In this document: positions 16,725-26,060 of the stretch, piece by piece
Numbering within the stretch: position 1 is the stretch's first letter
Layout of the letters: each line of letters opens with the position of its first letter
NCBI RefSeq assembly: GCF_036621415.1
Contig: NZ_CP030941.1
Coordinates: 1,538,501 to 1,602,500 of the forward strand
Origin: Nitratireductor thuwali
GTDB taxonomy: Bacteria; Pseudomonadota; Alphaproteobacteria; Rhizobiales; Rhizobiaceae
Length of the DNA stretch: 64,000 bases
Direction of reading: 5' to 3'
Notes under the pieces: model-generated
Database searches by the model: none
What the model saw: only the letters and a program-made list of their open reading frames with translations
Told to the model about the DNA's origin: nothing
Position numbers and translations under genes: made by a program

Positions 16725-17671
16725 TGTGGCGTCTCCGATGCTGCAATGGCCGCTCCCAGTGTTTGCAGCGAGATTTGGCGCACCGGGTCGCGGACTGCCC
16801 GGCGATAGTCGGATGGGCTCATGTGTTGATGCTTGATGAAAATCCGGGCGAGGACCTGGTTGGACGAATATCCCACCTCCTGGGCGATCTCGGTGACCGG
16901 AAGGTCAGTCTGCGCAAGGAGTTCGCAGGCTTTCTCCATCCTCAGTCGCGTCAGATAGACCCGAGGCGGCACACCGACGCTCTGCTTGAACATACGCGCG
17001 AAATGAAAAGGAGAGAGCCGCGCTTCGGCTGCCAGTTCGTCGAGGCTGATGTCTTCCGAAAGCCGCGCGTGCATAAACTCCAGGCAGCGCCGTTCCGCCC
17101 AGGGCGCGAGGCCGCCTCTGACCGGAACGAGCGGCGAGCCGGCCGAGCGGCAGAGTTCAGCGAGGATCTCGCAGCCCGCAGCCCGTGCCAGCAGACGCGA
17201 TGGGGCGCCTTCGTCCGCACTAAGAGACCACAGTTTCCTGAGCGCTGACCGGATGGTCGGCGTCGCGTGCGGCGCGCGGAAAATATCCAAGCCGTCGAAC
17301 GAAAAACTGCCATAAATGGCTTCGTCCAATACGCTTTGCCACTGCGCCATGGGAAAGGCGAAGGAGCGGACGTGATGTGGCGTGGAAACTTTGGACGACA
17401 GTGCAAAGTTTGGTGCGACGGGATACACGCCGCCCTTTGCTGTCGTGTCAAGAAAATGCCCGCCTCCGTGGTTGGCGCCGAATCGGGTGCCTCCAAGCAG
17501 ATCCTCAAAAAGGACGAAATCCGGCACGGCTGGGATGGACATATCCCCGGGCGGTTGAGTTATCTCAAGCATGTTGAGGATTCCGCCCGAGGATTTTATC
17601 GAGCGCACATGGCGCGCGCGGGGGCCTCTACTATACCACTGGGCCAAAGACGGATATGCAGGCGCGGTCAT
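16721..17671 (-). CDS. AraC family transcriptional regulator (2)
   Basis: A 316-residue paralogue of the neighbouring regulator, starting at the ATG at 17671 (MTAPAYPSLAQWYS) with GGAG a few bases upstream. The longer frame to 17875 adds unconserved sequence. The N-terminal domain (IKSSGGILNMLEITQPPGDMSIPAVPDF) has diverged more than the C-terminal HTH pair, where SLDELAAEARLSPFHFARMFKQSVGVPPR and PVTEIAQEVGYSSNQVLAR are identical to the sister protein. This pattern, a same DNA-binding domain with different sensor domains, fits two inputs to one regulon. A C-terminal scrap of a third relative is at 25986-26060. Confidence 0.9.
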   Translation of the reverse strand: MTAPAYPSLAQWYSRGPRARHVRSIKSSGGILNMLEITQPPGDMSIPAVPDFVLFEDLLGGTRFGANHGGGHFLDTTAKGGVYPVAPNFALSSKVSTPHHVRSFAFPMAQWQSVLDEAIYGSFSFDGLDIFRAPHATPTIRSALRKLWSLSADEGAPSRLLARAAGCEILAELCRSAGSPLVPVRGGLAPWAERRCLEFMHARLSEDISLDELAAEARLSPFHFARMFKQSVGVPPRVYLTRLRMEKACELLAQTDLPVTEIAQEVGYSSNQVLARIFIKHQHMSPSDYRRAVRDPVRQISLQTLGAAIAASETPQ

Positions 17672-17817
17672 GCTGTGTCTCCTTTCGAAGGGCGGTACTC
17701 GCTTGTCGCAAGTCCGCTCGCTGCGCCGCGAAAAGCCCTGATCCTTGCCAATACGCTGTGGGCGCCGCCATTGGGCGGATGGCTTGGTTTCCAGGGACTT
17801 GACCCCAATGGCCACTC

Positions 17818-17873
17818 GGTGAAAGCGCCCGTTCGACCTGCGCATCGGGTGAAGGCGAACGTTCGAACTTGGC
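17818..17873 (-). repeat. Direct repeat (30-bp period) upstream of the AraC pair
   Basis: Two imperfect copies, GGTGAAAGCGCCCGTTCGAC (from 17818) and GGTGAAGGCGAACGTTCGAA (from 17848), are spaced 30 bp apart, about three helical turns. They lie about 150 bp upstream of the AraC start. They could be an operator for the AraC operon; no function is shown. Confidence 0.4.
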
Positions 17874-17880
17874 ATTAGCC

Positions 17881-17935
17881 AACTAGTTGTATCGTTTCAC
17901 AATCAATGTATATCGTTGCAATTGTGATATGTCAA
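17881..17935. promoter_or_regulatory. AT-rich region between AraC and LacI genes
   Basis: This AT-rich block stands out from the GC-rich surroundings. It holds partial dyads: TTGT...ACAA around 17886-17901 and ATATC...GATAT around 17910-17930. It is the likely promoter and operator zone for the divergent AraC and LacI genes. No exact -35/-10 pair is assigned. Confidence 0.4.
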
Positions 17936-18127
17936 GGCTACGGTAAGATTGCGTCGGACCGCCCGATGCCAGAACCTGTCGTCGGGCGACTGACTTGGTC
18001 CTTAGGCGTGATCCGGCTGGGAGATCTGTCTGAGACCGTTGAATATGGAGGAGTGGATATGACCCGGAACAGCAGTAAGGTGAATGGAGCCATCGAGAAG
18101 AAGCAGACCAGAACCCGAGCGCATTGA

Positions 18128-19174
18128 TTGGAACCCCGCAGCAAGAAACCGACGCTGAAAACCATTGCGACCGCACTGGGTTTGGGCGTCACGACTGTCT
18201 CTCGCGCCCTTCGTGACGATGACAAGATCAGTGCCGCGACGCGAAAATCCGTTCAGGATATGGCGCGCGAGCTTTGCTACCATCCCAGCAGCGCCGGTCT
18301 GCGACTGCGAACCGGAAAGACGAACGTACTGAGCCTTGTCCTGGATACCGAAGAGGAGATCGGCAGCTTCCTGTCGCAGATTGTCTTCGGGATCACCGAG
18401 GGCCTCGAGGGCACGCCTTATCATCTCATTGTCACGCCCTATTCGAAGCACGGCGATCCGGTCGCGCCGATCAGGCAGCTGGTCGAGACCGAAGCCGTGG
18501 ACGGGATCATCATTTCTCGAATCGAGCCCGAGGACATGCGGGTAAAGTATATGATCGAGCAAGGCATGCCCTTCGTGACCCATGGTCGGACGCATATGGG
18601 GGTCGAACACCCCTACGTCGACTTCGACAACCACGCCTTTGCCCGGATCTCGGTCGCATGTCTCGCCAGCCTGGGGCGCAAGCGTCTTTCGCTGCTTGCC
18701 CCGCCCGCGGGCCTGAGCTTTCACGACCACACGCGGCAAGGCTTCGATGCGGCGATTGCCGAGCACGAGCTGGTGGACGTGCCGATTCAGGGCATCTCGA
18801 ACGACAGCTCGATCGAGCAGATCAGGCTTGCCGTCAGAAACCTGATGCTGCAAAGCCCCGCGCCGGACGGGCTGATCAACAGCTCGGGCGGGGTAAGCGG
18901 TACAGGCGGCGCGATTCTGGCTATTCAGGCGGGCCTGTCGGACGTCGGCGCCATCATCGGTCGCGACGTCGATATCGTCACCAAGCAGCTCTTTGCAAAC
19001 CTTCCCGTATTCGGCACTGAGTTCTACGTTGTTCACGAGGACGTTCGGGAAACAGGCCGATGTCTGGCCAAGGCGCTGCTCGGGTCGATCGAGGGGAAGC
19101 CCGTCTCGGAACTGCAGACCCTGTTTGTTCCGACGAAAGTCTCGCTACAGTCTACGACCGCCAAAGACGAATGA
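18128..19174 (+). CDS. LacI family transcriptional regulator
   Basis: The 348-residue product starts with a LacI headpiece, PTLKTIATALGLGVTTVSRALRDDDKISAATRKSVQDMARELCYHPSSAGLRLRTGKT. The periplasmic-binding-protein-like sensor domain follows (LSLVLDTEEEIGSFLSQIVFGITEGL, DGIIISRIEP, VDFDNHAFARISV). Sugar-binding members share this layout but the ligand here is unknown. The TTG start follows an in-frame TGA immediately, and no strong ribosome binding site is seen, so translation may be weak. It stands alone between the divergent AraC genes and the catalase gene. The catalase is a possible target. Confidence 0.85.
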   Translation: MEPRSKKPTLKTIATALGLGVTTVSRALRDDDKISAATRKSVQDMARELCYHPSSAGLRLRTGKTNVLSLVLDTEEEIGSFLSQIVFGITEGLEGTPYHLIVTPYSKHGDPVAPIRQLVETEAVDGIIISRIEPEDMRVKYMIEQGMPFVTHGRTHMGVEHPYVDFDNHAFARISVACLASLGRKRLSLLAPPAGLSFHDHTRQGFDAAIAEHELVDVPIQGISNDSSIEQIRLAVRNLMLQSPAPDGLINSSGGVSGTGGAILAIQAGLSDVGAIIGRDVDIVTKQLFANLPVFGTEFYVVHEDVRETGRCLAKALLGSIEGKPVSELQTLFVPTKVSLQSTTAKDE

Positions 19175-19464
19175 TCGTCTCACTGACTTGCTTTCGCGTC
19201 GCCGCCAAACCGGCTCGGTTGCACAATTCCCCGGACCGCCGAATGACTCCTTTCACCAATCGGACGTGTCGGACAGCGGGCGAACGTCCACATCGCTGGC
19301 GCTGACCTCGGATGCCCGGATTTCCAATGATTTCTCGTCGATCCCGGTTTGGATCGTGCGCCAGACCCGCCCTTTGGGACCGAAACCACGCCTGTTCGTT
19401 CCGCAACTGCGAAACGCAACACCAAGTACGTACCCCTTCCCGATGGAGCGCCTGTAAGAGATCC

Positions 19465-19498
19465 GCAAGACTGGGACGTTGGCAGCAATTCCGGGAAC
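19465..19498 (+). promoter_or_regulatory. AraC-type operator, site D (weaker match)
   Basis: Half-sites GCAAGACTGGGACG (19465-19478) and GCAATTCCGGGAAC (19485-19498) keep the 20-bp start-to-start spacing, but the second deviates. A -10 box at the usual 21 nt is not clear (CTGATG is near). It lies 112 bp before the catalase start in the gene-free 19175-19609 gap, which holds nothing else I can identify. Confidence 0.45.
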
Positions 19499-19609
19499 GA
19501 AGTCAAATCGATTTCCTGCGCTGATGCTGTGGACGGCTGCGGGCAGTTTCGGAGTGCGATGGCTGGTTCGCAGCAATCAATGATGTGATCCGTGCGGGAA
19601 GGAATGACA

Positions 19610-21073
19610 ATGCCACAGCAGGATGATCGGAACTCACGCCTCACGACCACCGCCGGCGCACCCGTTGCCGACAACCAGAACAGCCTGACCGCCGGTGATC
19701 GCGGCCCGGTCCTCTTGCAGGACTGGCAGCTGATCGAGAAGCTGGCCCACCAGAACCGGGAACGGATCCCCGAGCGGGTGGTCCACGCCAAGGGCTGGGG
19801 CGCGCATGGGATGCTCAGGATAACGGGCGACATATCGCACCTGACCTGCGCCAAGGTGCTGCAGCAAGGCACCGAGACACCCATGATCGCGCGCTTCTCC
19901 ACGGTTGCCGGGGAGATGGGTGCGGCCGATCATGAGCGGGACGTTCGTGGCTTCGCGCTCAAATTCTATACGGAAGAAGGCAATTGGGATCTGGTGGGTA
20001 ACAACACGCCGGTCTTCTTCGTCCGGGACCCGATCAAGTTCCCCGATTTCATCCATACGCAGAAGCGCCACCCCCGCACCAATCTGCGATCGGCGACGGC
20101 GATGTGGGACTTCTGGTCCCTGTCGCCGGAGAGCCTGCATCAGGTGACGATCCTCTTCTCCGACCGCGGCCTGCCGGTCAGCCCGATGCACATGAACGGC
20201 TACGGCAGCCACACCTACAGCCTGTGGAACGACGATGGCGATCGGGTCTGGATCAAGTTCCACTTCAAGACGTCTCAGGGGCATCGCCACTACACGAACG
20301 CCGAGGCGGAGGAGGTCATGGGGCGAACCCGCGAAGGCTATCAGGAAGCGCTGTTCGGCGCGATCGAGGAAGGAAATTACCCTCGATGGATCGTGCAGGT
20401 TCAGGTCATGACGGAAGCGCAGGCGGGCGAGTTGCCCTTCAACCCGTTCGACGTCACGAAGGTCTGGCCCCATGCCGATTTTCCACCGATCGAGATCGGC
20501 GTGCTTGAACTCAACCGCAATCCCGACAACTACTTTGCCGAGATCGAGCAGTTGGCCTTCAGCCCGTCGAACGTCGTGCGCGGCATCGGCCATTCACCGG
20601 ACAGGATGCTGCAAGGCAGGATCTTCGCCTATGCGGACGCCCATCGCTACAGGCTGGGCACGCACTACGAGGCGCTGCCGGTCAACCGGCCCCGGTGCCC
20701 GATGCATCATTACCACAGGGACGGGGCGATGCGCTTCTTCGGCGACATGCCCAATGCCGATGCCTATTACGAGCCGAACAGCTTCGGCGGCCCGGTGGAG
20801 GACCGCTCGTTCGCCGAACCACCGCTCCAGATCGAAGGTCCGGCTTCCCGGTTCGATCATCGGGACGGAAACGACGATTTCAGCCAGCCTCGCGCACTGT
20901 TCCTGCTGTTCGACGACGGGCAGAAGGCACGGCTGTTCGCCAACATCGCCGCCGCGATGAGCGGCGTTCCCGATGCCATCGCTGAACGGCAGATCGAGCT
21001 TTTTCGGCGGGTCCATCCGGACTTCGGCGCGGGCGTGTGCGCCGCGCTGGACGCGCTCGATCCGCAATTCTGA
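19610..21073 (+). CDS. Monofunctional haem catalase
   Basis: The 487-residue product is a small-subunit (clade 3) catalase that converts hydrogen peroxide to water and oxygen. The distal His59 lies in [39 protein letters not shown] follows, with the distal Asn in VGNNTP, and the proximal haem-ligand Tyr in [15 protein letters not shown]. An interesting departure is KGWGAHG in place of the usual KGAGAHG. The chosen ATG at 19610 has GGAAGGA about 6 nt upstream; GTG at 19592 is also in frame. It has no signal peptide, so it is cytosolic. Catalase fits an oxidative-stress role for the cluster, and site D lies upstream. Confidence 0.93.
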   Translation: MPQQDDRNSRLTTTAGAPVADNQNSLTAGDRGPVLLQDWQLIEKLAHQNRERIPERVVHAKGWGAHGMLRITGDISHLTCAKVLQQGTETPMIARFSTVAGEMGAADHERDVRGFALKFYTEEGNWDLVGNNTPVFFVRDPIKFPDFIHTQKRHPRTNLRSATAMWDFWSLSPESLHQVTILFSDRGLPVSPMHMNGYGSHTYSLWNDDGDRVWIKFHFKTSQGHRHYTNAEAEEVMGRTREGYQEALFGAIEEGNYPRWIVQVQVMTEAQAGELPFNPFDVTKVWPHADFPPIEIGVLELNRNPDNYFAEIEQLAFSPSNVVRGIGHSPDRMLQGRIFAYADAHRYRLGTHYEALPVNRPRCPMHHYHRDGAMRFFGDMPNADAYYEPNSFGGPVEDRSFAEPPLQIEGPASRFDHRDGNDDFSQPRALFLLFDDGQKARLFANIAAAMSGVPDAIAERQIELFRRVHPDFGAGVCAALDALDPQF

Positions 21074-21151
21074 TCTTGCCGGGCCGATGCGAAAACCTGT
21101 CTGAAGGTTCATAAGCATAAGGGGAAACCAGGCGCTGAAGGCATCACAGGA

Positions 21152-22681
21152 ATGACCAGCGGCATACACCACGTCACCGGCATCACCTCCAACGTGCAGG
21201 CCAACGTCGACTTCTATGTCGGCTTTCTCGGGCTAAGGCTTGTAAAGCGCACCGGAGGCTACGCGGACGCCGAGCAGTTGCATCTTGTCTATGGAGACGG
21301 TGTCGGCAGCCCCGGCTCGTTGCTGACGTTCCTTGTCTGGGAGGCGGCAGGCCGCGGCCGTACGGGCATTGGCCAGGTATCGGAAGTGGCGCTGGCGGTG
21401 CCACCAGTTTCGCTCGGTGACTGGATCACCAAGGCGCTCGCCGCCAACATTCCGCTCGAGGGTCCATTTCGCGAGTTCGGGGAGCCGGTCCTCCGGCTGA
21501 AGGATCCAGACGGGCTGATCGTAAAGCTGGTCGGAGTGGACATGGCAACGCCGGCGCCACTTCCGAACGCACCCATCCGGCTGCGGGGAGTCACGCTCCT
21601 GACAGACAAGGTGGTAGAGACCGCACGCTTTCTCACACGTTTCGGGTACACCGAAGAGCGGCGCTCAGGCGTTACACAGCGTATGGGCTCCGACACTGAC
21701 ATAGTCGATGTCAGGGAAGTGTCTGGTTTCGTGCCTTCCGTGTCCGGCGGCGGGGTGCCCGACCATGTCGCCTTTCGGGCGCGCGACATCGATGAGCTCC
21801 GCTCCATGCGGCTTTCGCTGAAGGGCCACGGGCCAACCGAGGTTCATGATCGAAAGTACTTCGTGTCGCTCTACGTTCGCGATCCCGCCGGCATACTGAT
21901 GGAATACGCGACCGATGGGCCGGGCATGACCGTTGACGAAGCGCCTGCCGAGCTTGGCCGGACACTGTTTCTGCCACCGCATGATGCCGATCGCGCAGAG
22001 GATCTGAGGGCAATGCTTCCGCAATTCGCCCTGCCCGGCGAAGAGAGATTTCCGGCCCGCGACCTTCCTTTCATACATCGTTTCAACAGACCGCAAAAGC
22101 CGGATGGTACGACCTTGGTGCTGCTGCACGGCACCGGCGGCAACGAAGCCTATCTGATGCCGATCGCACGACGCATAGCCCCGAAGTCGACGCTGCTCGG
22201 CGTGCGTGGCCGAGCGACCGAGGAAGGAACCAATCGCTGGTTCCGCCGCGTCGATGCAAAGACGTTCGATCAGCAGGATATCCGTGGCGAATCCGAAGCC
22301 TTCGCGGCGTTTGTCGAAGGCGCCGTAACCGGCTATGGCCTCGACCCCGACAAACTCGTCTTCCTCGGCTATTCCAACGGCGCCAACATGCTGGCGGCTG
22401 TCATCCAACTTCATCCTGGCGTCGTGCGCCGCGCGGTTCTGTTGCGCGGGATCCAGCCCCTGGAGAAACCACCTGCCCTTGATCTCTCGGACACGAGCGT
22501 ACTGGCGCTAACCGGACGTGATGATGCCTTTGCTCGCAATGCGCCGGCGCTGGCGGACGCCCTTCTGGCTCATGGAGCGCGCGTCGACAGTCTGGAGCTC
22601 TCAGCCAATCATGAACTGGCCGCTGCAGACGTCACTGAATCAACTGAATGGATTCAGCGAAAACTCTCTATGAATAGATAG
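21152..22681 (+). CDS. VOC dioxygenase-hydrolase fusion (MhqO plus MhqD-like)
   Basis: The 509-residue product has two parts. Residues 1-300 are a double VOC/glyoxalase dioxygenase of the MhqO/LinE type: GIHHVTGITSNVQANVDFYVGFLGLRLVKRT, then VPDHVAFRARDIDE and ILMEYATDGPGM. Residues 320-509 are an alpha/beta hydrolase of the MhqD/carboxylesterase type, with LVLLHGTGGNE, nucleophile elbow GYSNGAN (Ser408), ALTGRDDAFAR and a His in SANHEL. In Bacillus these are separate genes, mhqO and mhqD, in a quinone-stress operon. The fusion should open a hydroquinone-like ring and hydrolyse a product or partner ester (inference). It starts 78 bp after the catalase. Confidence 0.85.
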   Translation: MTSGIHHVTGITSNVQANVDFYVGFLGLRLVKRTGGYADAEQLHLVYGDGVGSPGSLLTFLVWEAAGRGRTGIGQVSEVALAVPPVSLGDWITKALAANIPLEGPFREFGEPVLRLKDPDGLIVKLVGVDMATPAPLPNAPIRLRGVTLLTDKVVETARFLTRFGYTEERRSGVTQRMGSDTDIVDVREVSGFVPSVSGGGVPDHVAFRARDIDELRSMRLSLKGHGPTEVHDRKYFVSLYVRDPAGILMEYATDGPGMTVDEAPAELGRTLFLPPHDADRAEDLRAMLPQFALPGEERFPARDLPFIHRFNRPQKPDGTTLVLLHGTGGNEAYLMPIARRIAPKSTLLGVRGRATEEGTNRWFRRVDAKTFDQQDIRGESEAFAAFVEGAVTGYGLDPDKLVFLGYSNGANMLAAVIQLHPGVVRRAVLLRGIQPLEKPPALDLSDTSVLALTGRDDAFARNAPALADALLAHGARVDSLELSANHELAAADVTESTEWIQRKLSMNR

Positions 22682-22791
22682 TCCCTTTGCACGAGCAGTC
22701 CTATTGGGGCCGAATTGGACTAACCTGCTTCCAAGGGTGTCCGCGACCGCGGGCAGGCTTCGCGATCACCTCGACCGATGGCCGCTGACGA

Positions 22792-24174
22792 TCAGCTCCT
22801 GCGCATCAGGATCATCTTCTCCTGCGTCATGTCGCGCATGGTGTAGGGGATGCCGCCGGTGCCGTAGCCGGATTCCCTGCGGCCGGCGAAGGGCATCCAG
22901 TCGGTGCGGAAGGCGGTGGGATCGTTGATCATCACGGCCGAGGCATCGAGGCGGTCGGCGGCGCGCAGCGCGACATCTATGTCCTGCGCGAAGATGCTGG
23001 CCTGGAAGGCCGTCGGCAGCGCGTTGGCCTGGGCGATCGCCCCGTCCAGATCGCGGTAGCGGTAGACCGCGACCACGGGGCCGAACACCTCCAGAGTCGA
23101 TATTTTCGCATCGGCAGCGGGGTCGAGCAGAACCGCCGGCTCAAGGGTCGTCTCGGAGAGGCGCTTGCCGCCGGTGGCCAGCGTGGCCCCGCCCTCGACC
23201 GCTTCAGCGATCCACTGTCCGACCCTGTCGGCCTCGCGCGGCAGGATCAGCGGCCCGACTTCGGTGTCTTTCAAGATGGGGTCGGCGGTGCGCAGTTTTT
23301 CAACGCGGGCGACGAGCCTCTGCTTGAAATCCTCGGCGATGTCGGCGTGGACGAAGATGCGCTGCGTCGACACGCAGACCTGTCCGGCATGGTAGTAGCC
23401 GCCCTTGACGATGGGTTCGATGACCTTGCCGAGATCGGCGCTGCGGTCGACGATTGCCGGTGCCGCCCCGCCATGCTCGAGCGCCGAGCGCGTGCCGGGG
23501 GCGAGCTTGGCATGCAGCGACCAGCCGACCCGGGCCGAGCCGATGAAGCTGAGGAAGGCAACGCGGCTGTCAGTCGCCAGCTTTTCTGCCAGAGCGTTGT
23601 CGTCCGTGACGAAGGTCTGGCACCACGGCTCGGGCAGGCCCGCCTCTCGGACAAGTGTCACGAAATCGAGACAGGACAGCGGCGTCGTGATCGCCGGCTT
23701 GACGATGACCGGGCACCCCACCGCGATGGCCGGCGCGACCTGATGGACGATCAGGTTCAAAGGATGGTTGAAGGCCGAGATCGCCGCGACGACGCCGATG
23801 GGCTCCTTGGTCGTGAAGGCCCAGCGGTTCTCGGCCGCGGCCGACAGCCCCATCGGAATTTCACGTCCGGCGAAGTTGCGTAATTCGTCGGCGGCGTTGT
23901 GGACGCCGTCGATGGCGCGGTTCGTCTCGATGATGGCGTCGGGCAGCGGTTTGCCGCCCTCGCGGGCGATCTGCATAGCGAAATGGTCGCGCCTGCCCTC
24001 CATCAGCGCAGCCAGCTTGCGCAGGATGGCGACACGCTCGTGGGGCTTGAGCCAGCCGTCGCGATCCCTGAAGACCTGCTCAGCCGCCTGCAGCTTGCGC
24101 TCCAGCGCCGCGGCGTCGTCCGTCTCGATTTCCGCGATCGGCGCGCGATTGAAAGCCTGCACAACTCTCAGCAT
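22792..24174 (-). CDS. NAD(P)-dependent aldehyde dehydrogenase
   Basis: From the ATG at 24174 (MLRVVQAFNRAPIAEIE) the 460-residue product is an aldehyde dehydrogenase related to lactaldehyde and phosphonoacetaldehyde dehydrogenases. It has AAISAFNHPLNLIVHQVAPAIAVGCPVIVKP for cofactor binding, FIGSARVGW, the general base Glu in LEHGGAAPAIV and the nucleophile Cys in HAGQVCVS. EHGGAA replaces the usual ELGGK/N. GAGGAG lies upstream of the start. It is the second gene after the TPP enzyme, 23 bp away. The pair could cleave an oxoacid and then oxidise the aldehyde formed. Confidence 0.88.
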   Translation of the reverse strand: MLRVVQAFNRAPIAEIETDDAAALERKLQAAEQVFRDRDGWLKPHERVAILRKLAALMEGRRDHFAMQIAREGGKPLPDAIIETNRAIDGVHNAADELRNFAGREIPMGLSAAAENRWAFTTKEPIGVVAAISAFNHPLNLIVHQVAPAIAVGCPVIVKPAITTPLSCLDFVTLVREAGLPEPWCQTFVTDDNALAEKLATDSRVAFLSFIGSARVGWSLHAKLAPGTRSALEHGGAAPAIVDRSADLGKVIEPIVKGGYYHAGQVCVSTQRIFVHADIAEDFKQRLVARVEKLRTADPILKDTEVGPLILPREADRVGQWIAEAVEGGATLATGGKRLSETTLEPAVLLDPAADAKISTLEVFGPVVAVYRYRDLDGAIAQANALPTAFQASIFAQDIDVALRAADRLDASAVMINDPTAFRTDWMPFAGRRESGYGTGGIPYTMRDMTQEKMILMRRS

Positions 24175-24197
24175 TGGCGGTGCTCCTCGACCTGCAT

Positions 24198-25853
24198 TCA
24201 CGCGCATTCCACGTCAGGCGTCCGGTTGCGCAACTCGTCGACCAGCACACGCGTGTTCTCGGAATAGTCAATGGGCACATCGACGAGGTGGACGCCGCCG
24301 CCGGCGAACGCAGCCTCGAGCATCGGCACGAGATCCTCGACCGCCGTAACCCGCGAGCCCTTGGCGCCGTAGGCCTCCGCATAGCGCACGAAATCGGGAT
24401 TGCCGAAGCTCATGCCGAAATCCGGGAAGCCGTCCACCGCCTGTTTCCAGCGGATCATGCCATAGGCGCTGTCGTTCAGGATGACCACGACCAGGTTCAG
24501 GCCGAGGCGGACCGCCGTTTCCATCTCCTGCGAGTTCATCATGAAGCCGCCGTCGCCGCAGACCGCCATGACGCGGCGGTCCGGATGAAGCATCGCCGCC
24601 ATCATCGCCGAGGGAAGCCCCGCCCCCATCGTGGCGAGCGCATTGTCGAGCAGCAGCGTGTTGGCGACATGGGTGCGGTAGTTGCGCGCGAACCAGATCT
24701 TGTACATGCCGTTGTCGAGGCAGACGATGCCGTCTTCCGGCATCACCTTGCGGACATCGTGGACGAGGCGCTGGGGCGTCACCGGGAAGCGGTCTTCCTC
24801 GGCTCGGTCGTTGATGTGGGCGAGGATTTTCTGGCGCAGTTCGAGCATCCCCTCGTCGGCGGACAGCCGCCCCTCCAGCCGCTCGGCAAGCGCCTCGACG
24901 GAAGCGCCGATATCACCGATCACCTCGATGTCCGGGTGGTAGACCTGTTCGACCGTGGCGGATTGGTAGCCGAGATGGATGACCTTCGGCCCGCCGGCGC
25001 TCCGCATCAGGAAGGGCGGTTTCTCGACCGTGTCGTGGCCGATGGCGATGATCAGGTTGGCGCGCTCGACGGCCTCGTGCACATAATCACCCTCCGACAG
25101 CGCCGCGGTCCCCATATAGAGGTTGGAGCCACCGGTGACTGCTCCTTTGCCCATCTGCGTATTGAAAAACGGCAGGCGGGTGCGCGAGACGAAGCTCGAC
25201 AGCGCCTCGACCAGCGAAGGGCGGTTGCCCGCCGCGCCGATCATGACGAGCGGCCGCTTCCCGGCGAGGATATGCTCGGCCGCGCCGTCGATTGCGGCGG
25301 CGCTGGCGACGGCGCACGCCAACGTGTGCGGCGGAATGACGGAGGCGTTCTCGACCTCCTCGGCCGCGACATCCTCCGGCAGTTCCAGATGCACCGGCCC
25401 CGGCCGCTCCTCGACGGCGACGCGAAAGGCATCCCGCACTGTCGCCGGGATGGCGGCCGCGCTGACGATCTGCCGCGTCATCTTGGTCAGCGGCTTCATT
25501 GACGCGACAATATCGACGATCTGGAAGCGGGCCTGCTTGGCGCTCATCACCGGCTTCTGGCCGGTGATGAGGATCATCGGCATGGCACCGAGATGGGCAT
25601 AGGCCGCACCGGTCGCGAAATTGAGCGCGCCGGGCCCAAGCGTCGCCAGGCAGACGCCGGGCTTGCCCGTCAACCGCCCATGCGTCGCGGCCATGAAGGC
25701 CGCGGCCTGCTCGTGACGGGTCAGGACCAGTTCGATGCTGGAAGTCCGCAGCGACTCCAGGAGATCGAGGTTCTCCTCGCCCGGCACGCCGAAGATGCGA
25801 TCTACGCCTTCGTTCTCTAGTGCGGCGACAAACAGGTCCGATCCTTTGAGCAT
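24198..25853 (-). CDS. Acetolactate synthase-like TPP enzyme
   Basis: The 551-residue product is a thiamine-diphosphate enzyme of the acetolactate synthase large-subunit group. The PYR domain includes VLTRHEQAAAFMA with catalytic Glu48. The central domain spans about 190-320. The PP domain carries the Mg/TPP motif GDGGFMMNSQEMETAVRLGL, ending in NDSAYG. Typical acetolactate synthase activity joins two pyruvates, but many stand-alone members are decarboxylases. No regulatory small subunit is nearby. A partner ALDH lies downstream, which suggests catabolism, not isoleucine/valine synthesis. The upstream 25854-26216 stretch contains only an AraC scrap. Confidence 0.88.
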   Translation of the reverse strand: MLKGSDLFVAALENEGVDRIFGVPGEENLDLLESLRTSSIELVLTRHEQAAAFMAATHGRLTGKPGVCLATLGPGALNFATGAAYAHLGAMPMILITGQKPVMSAKQARFQIVDIVASMKPLTKMTRQIVSAAAIPATVRDAFRVAVEERPGPVHLELPEDVAAEEVENASVIPPHTLACAVASAAAIDGAAEHILAGKRPLVMIGAAGNRPSLVEALSSFVSRTRLPFFNTQMGKGAVTGGSNLYMGTAALSEGDYVHEAVERANLIIAIGHDTVEKPPFLMRSAGGPKVIHLGYQSATVEQVYHPDIEVIGDIGASVEALAERLEGRLSADEGMLELRQKILAHINDRAEEDRFPVTPQRLVHDVRKVMPEDGIVCLDNGMYKIWFARNYRTHVANTLLLDNALATMGAGLPSAMMAAMLHPDRRVMAVCGDGGFMMNSQEMETAVRLGLNLVVVILNDSAYGMIRWKQAVDGFPDFGMSFGNPDFVRYAEAYGAKGSRVTAVEDLVPMLEAAFAGGGVHLVDVPIDYSENTRVLVDELRNRTPDVECA

Positions 25854-25985
25854 AACTTGAACTCTCTAGTTGTTGGTTTCGACGGAACGTGCGGTGATCA
25901 TGAACGGTCAGACGAACCTTCCGATCACGTATATTGCGCTGGAGGCTGGGGACTCTTGGAATCAGGTCCCCGCACGGGTTTTCTC

Positions 25986-26060
25986 AGGCACATGCGGTTG
26001 AGCCCATCCGACCATAGACGAGCGGTCCGCGATCCCGTCTGTTCTATAGCGCTGCAGTGA
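25986..26060 (+). pseudogene. C-terminal remnant of an AraC-family regulator
   Basis: The frame reads LRHMRLSPSDHRRAVRDPVCSIALQ-stop, which aligns with the ends of the AraC proteins encoded at 15777-17671 (QHMSPSDYRRAVRDPVRQISLQ). Only about 25 residues survive and no start is present. It shows that a third relative existed here on the plus strand and was mostly lost. Confidence 0.6.

Noticed and set aside
17906..18127. Short frame upstream of LacI
   Set aside because: No homology and it ends directly before the LacI TTG; it is more likely leader sequence.
24174..25502. 442-codon open frame on the plus strand
   Set aside because: Antisense shadow of the TPP enzyme, which has full TPP motifs on the minus strand.
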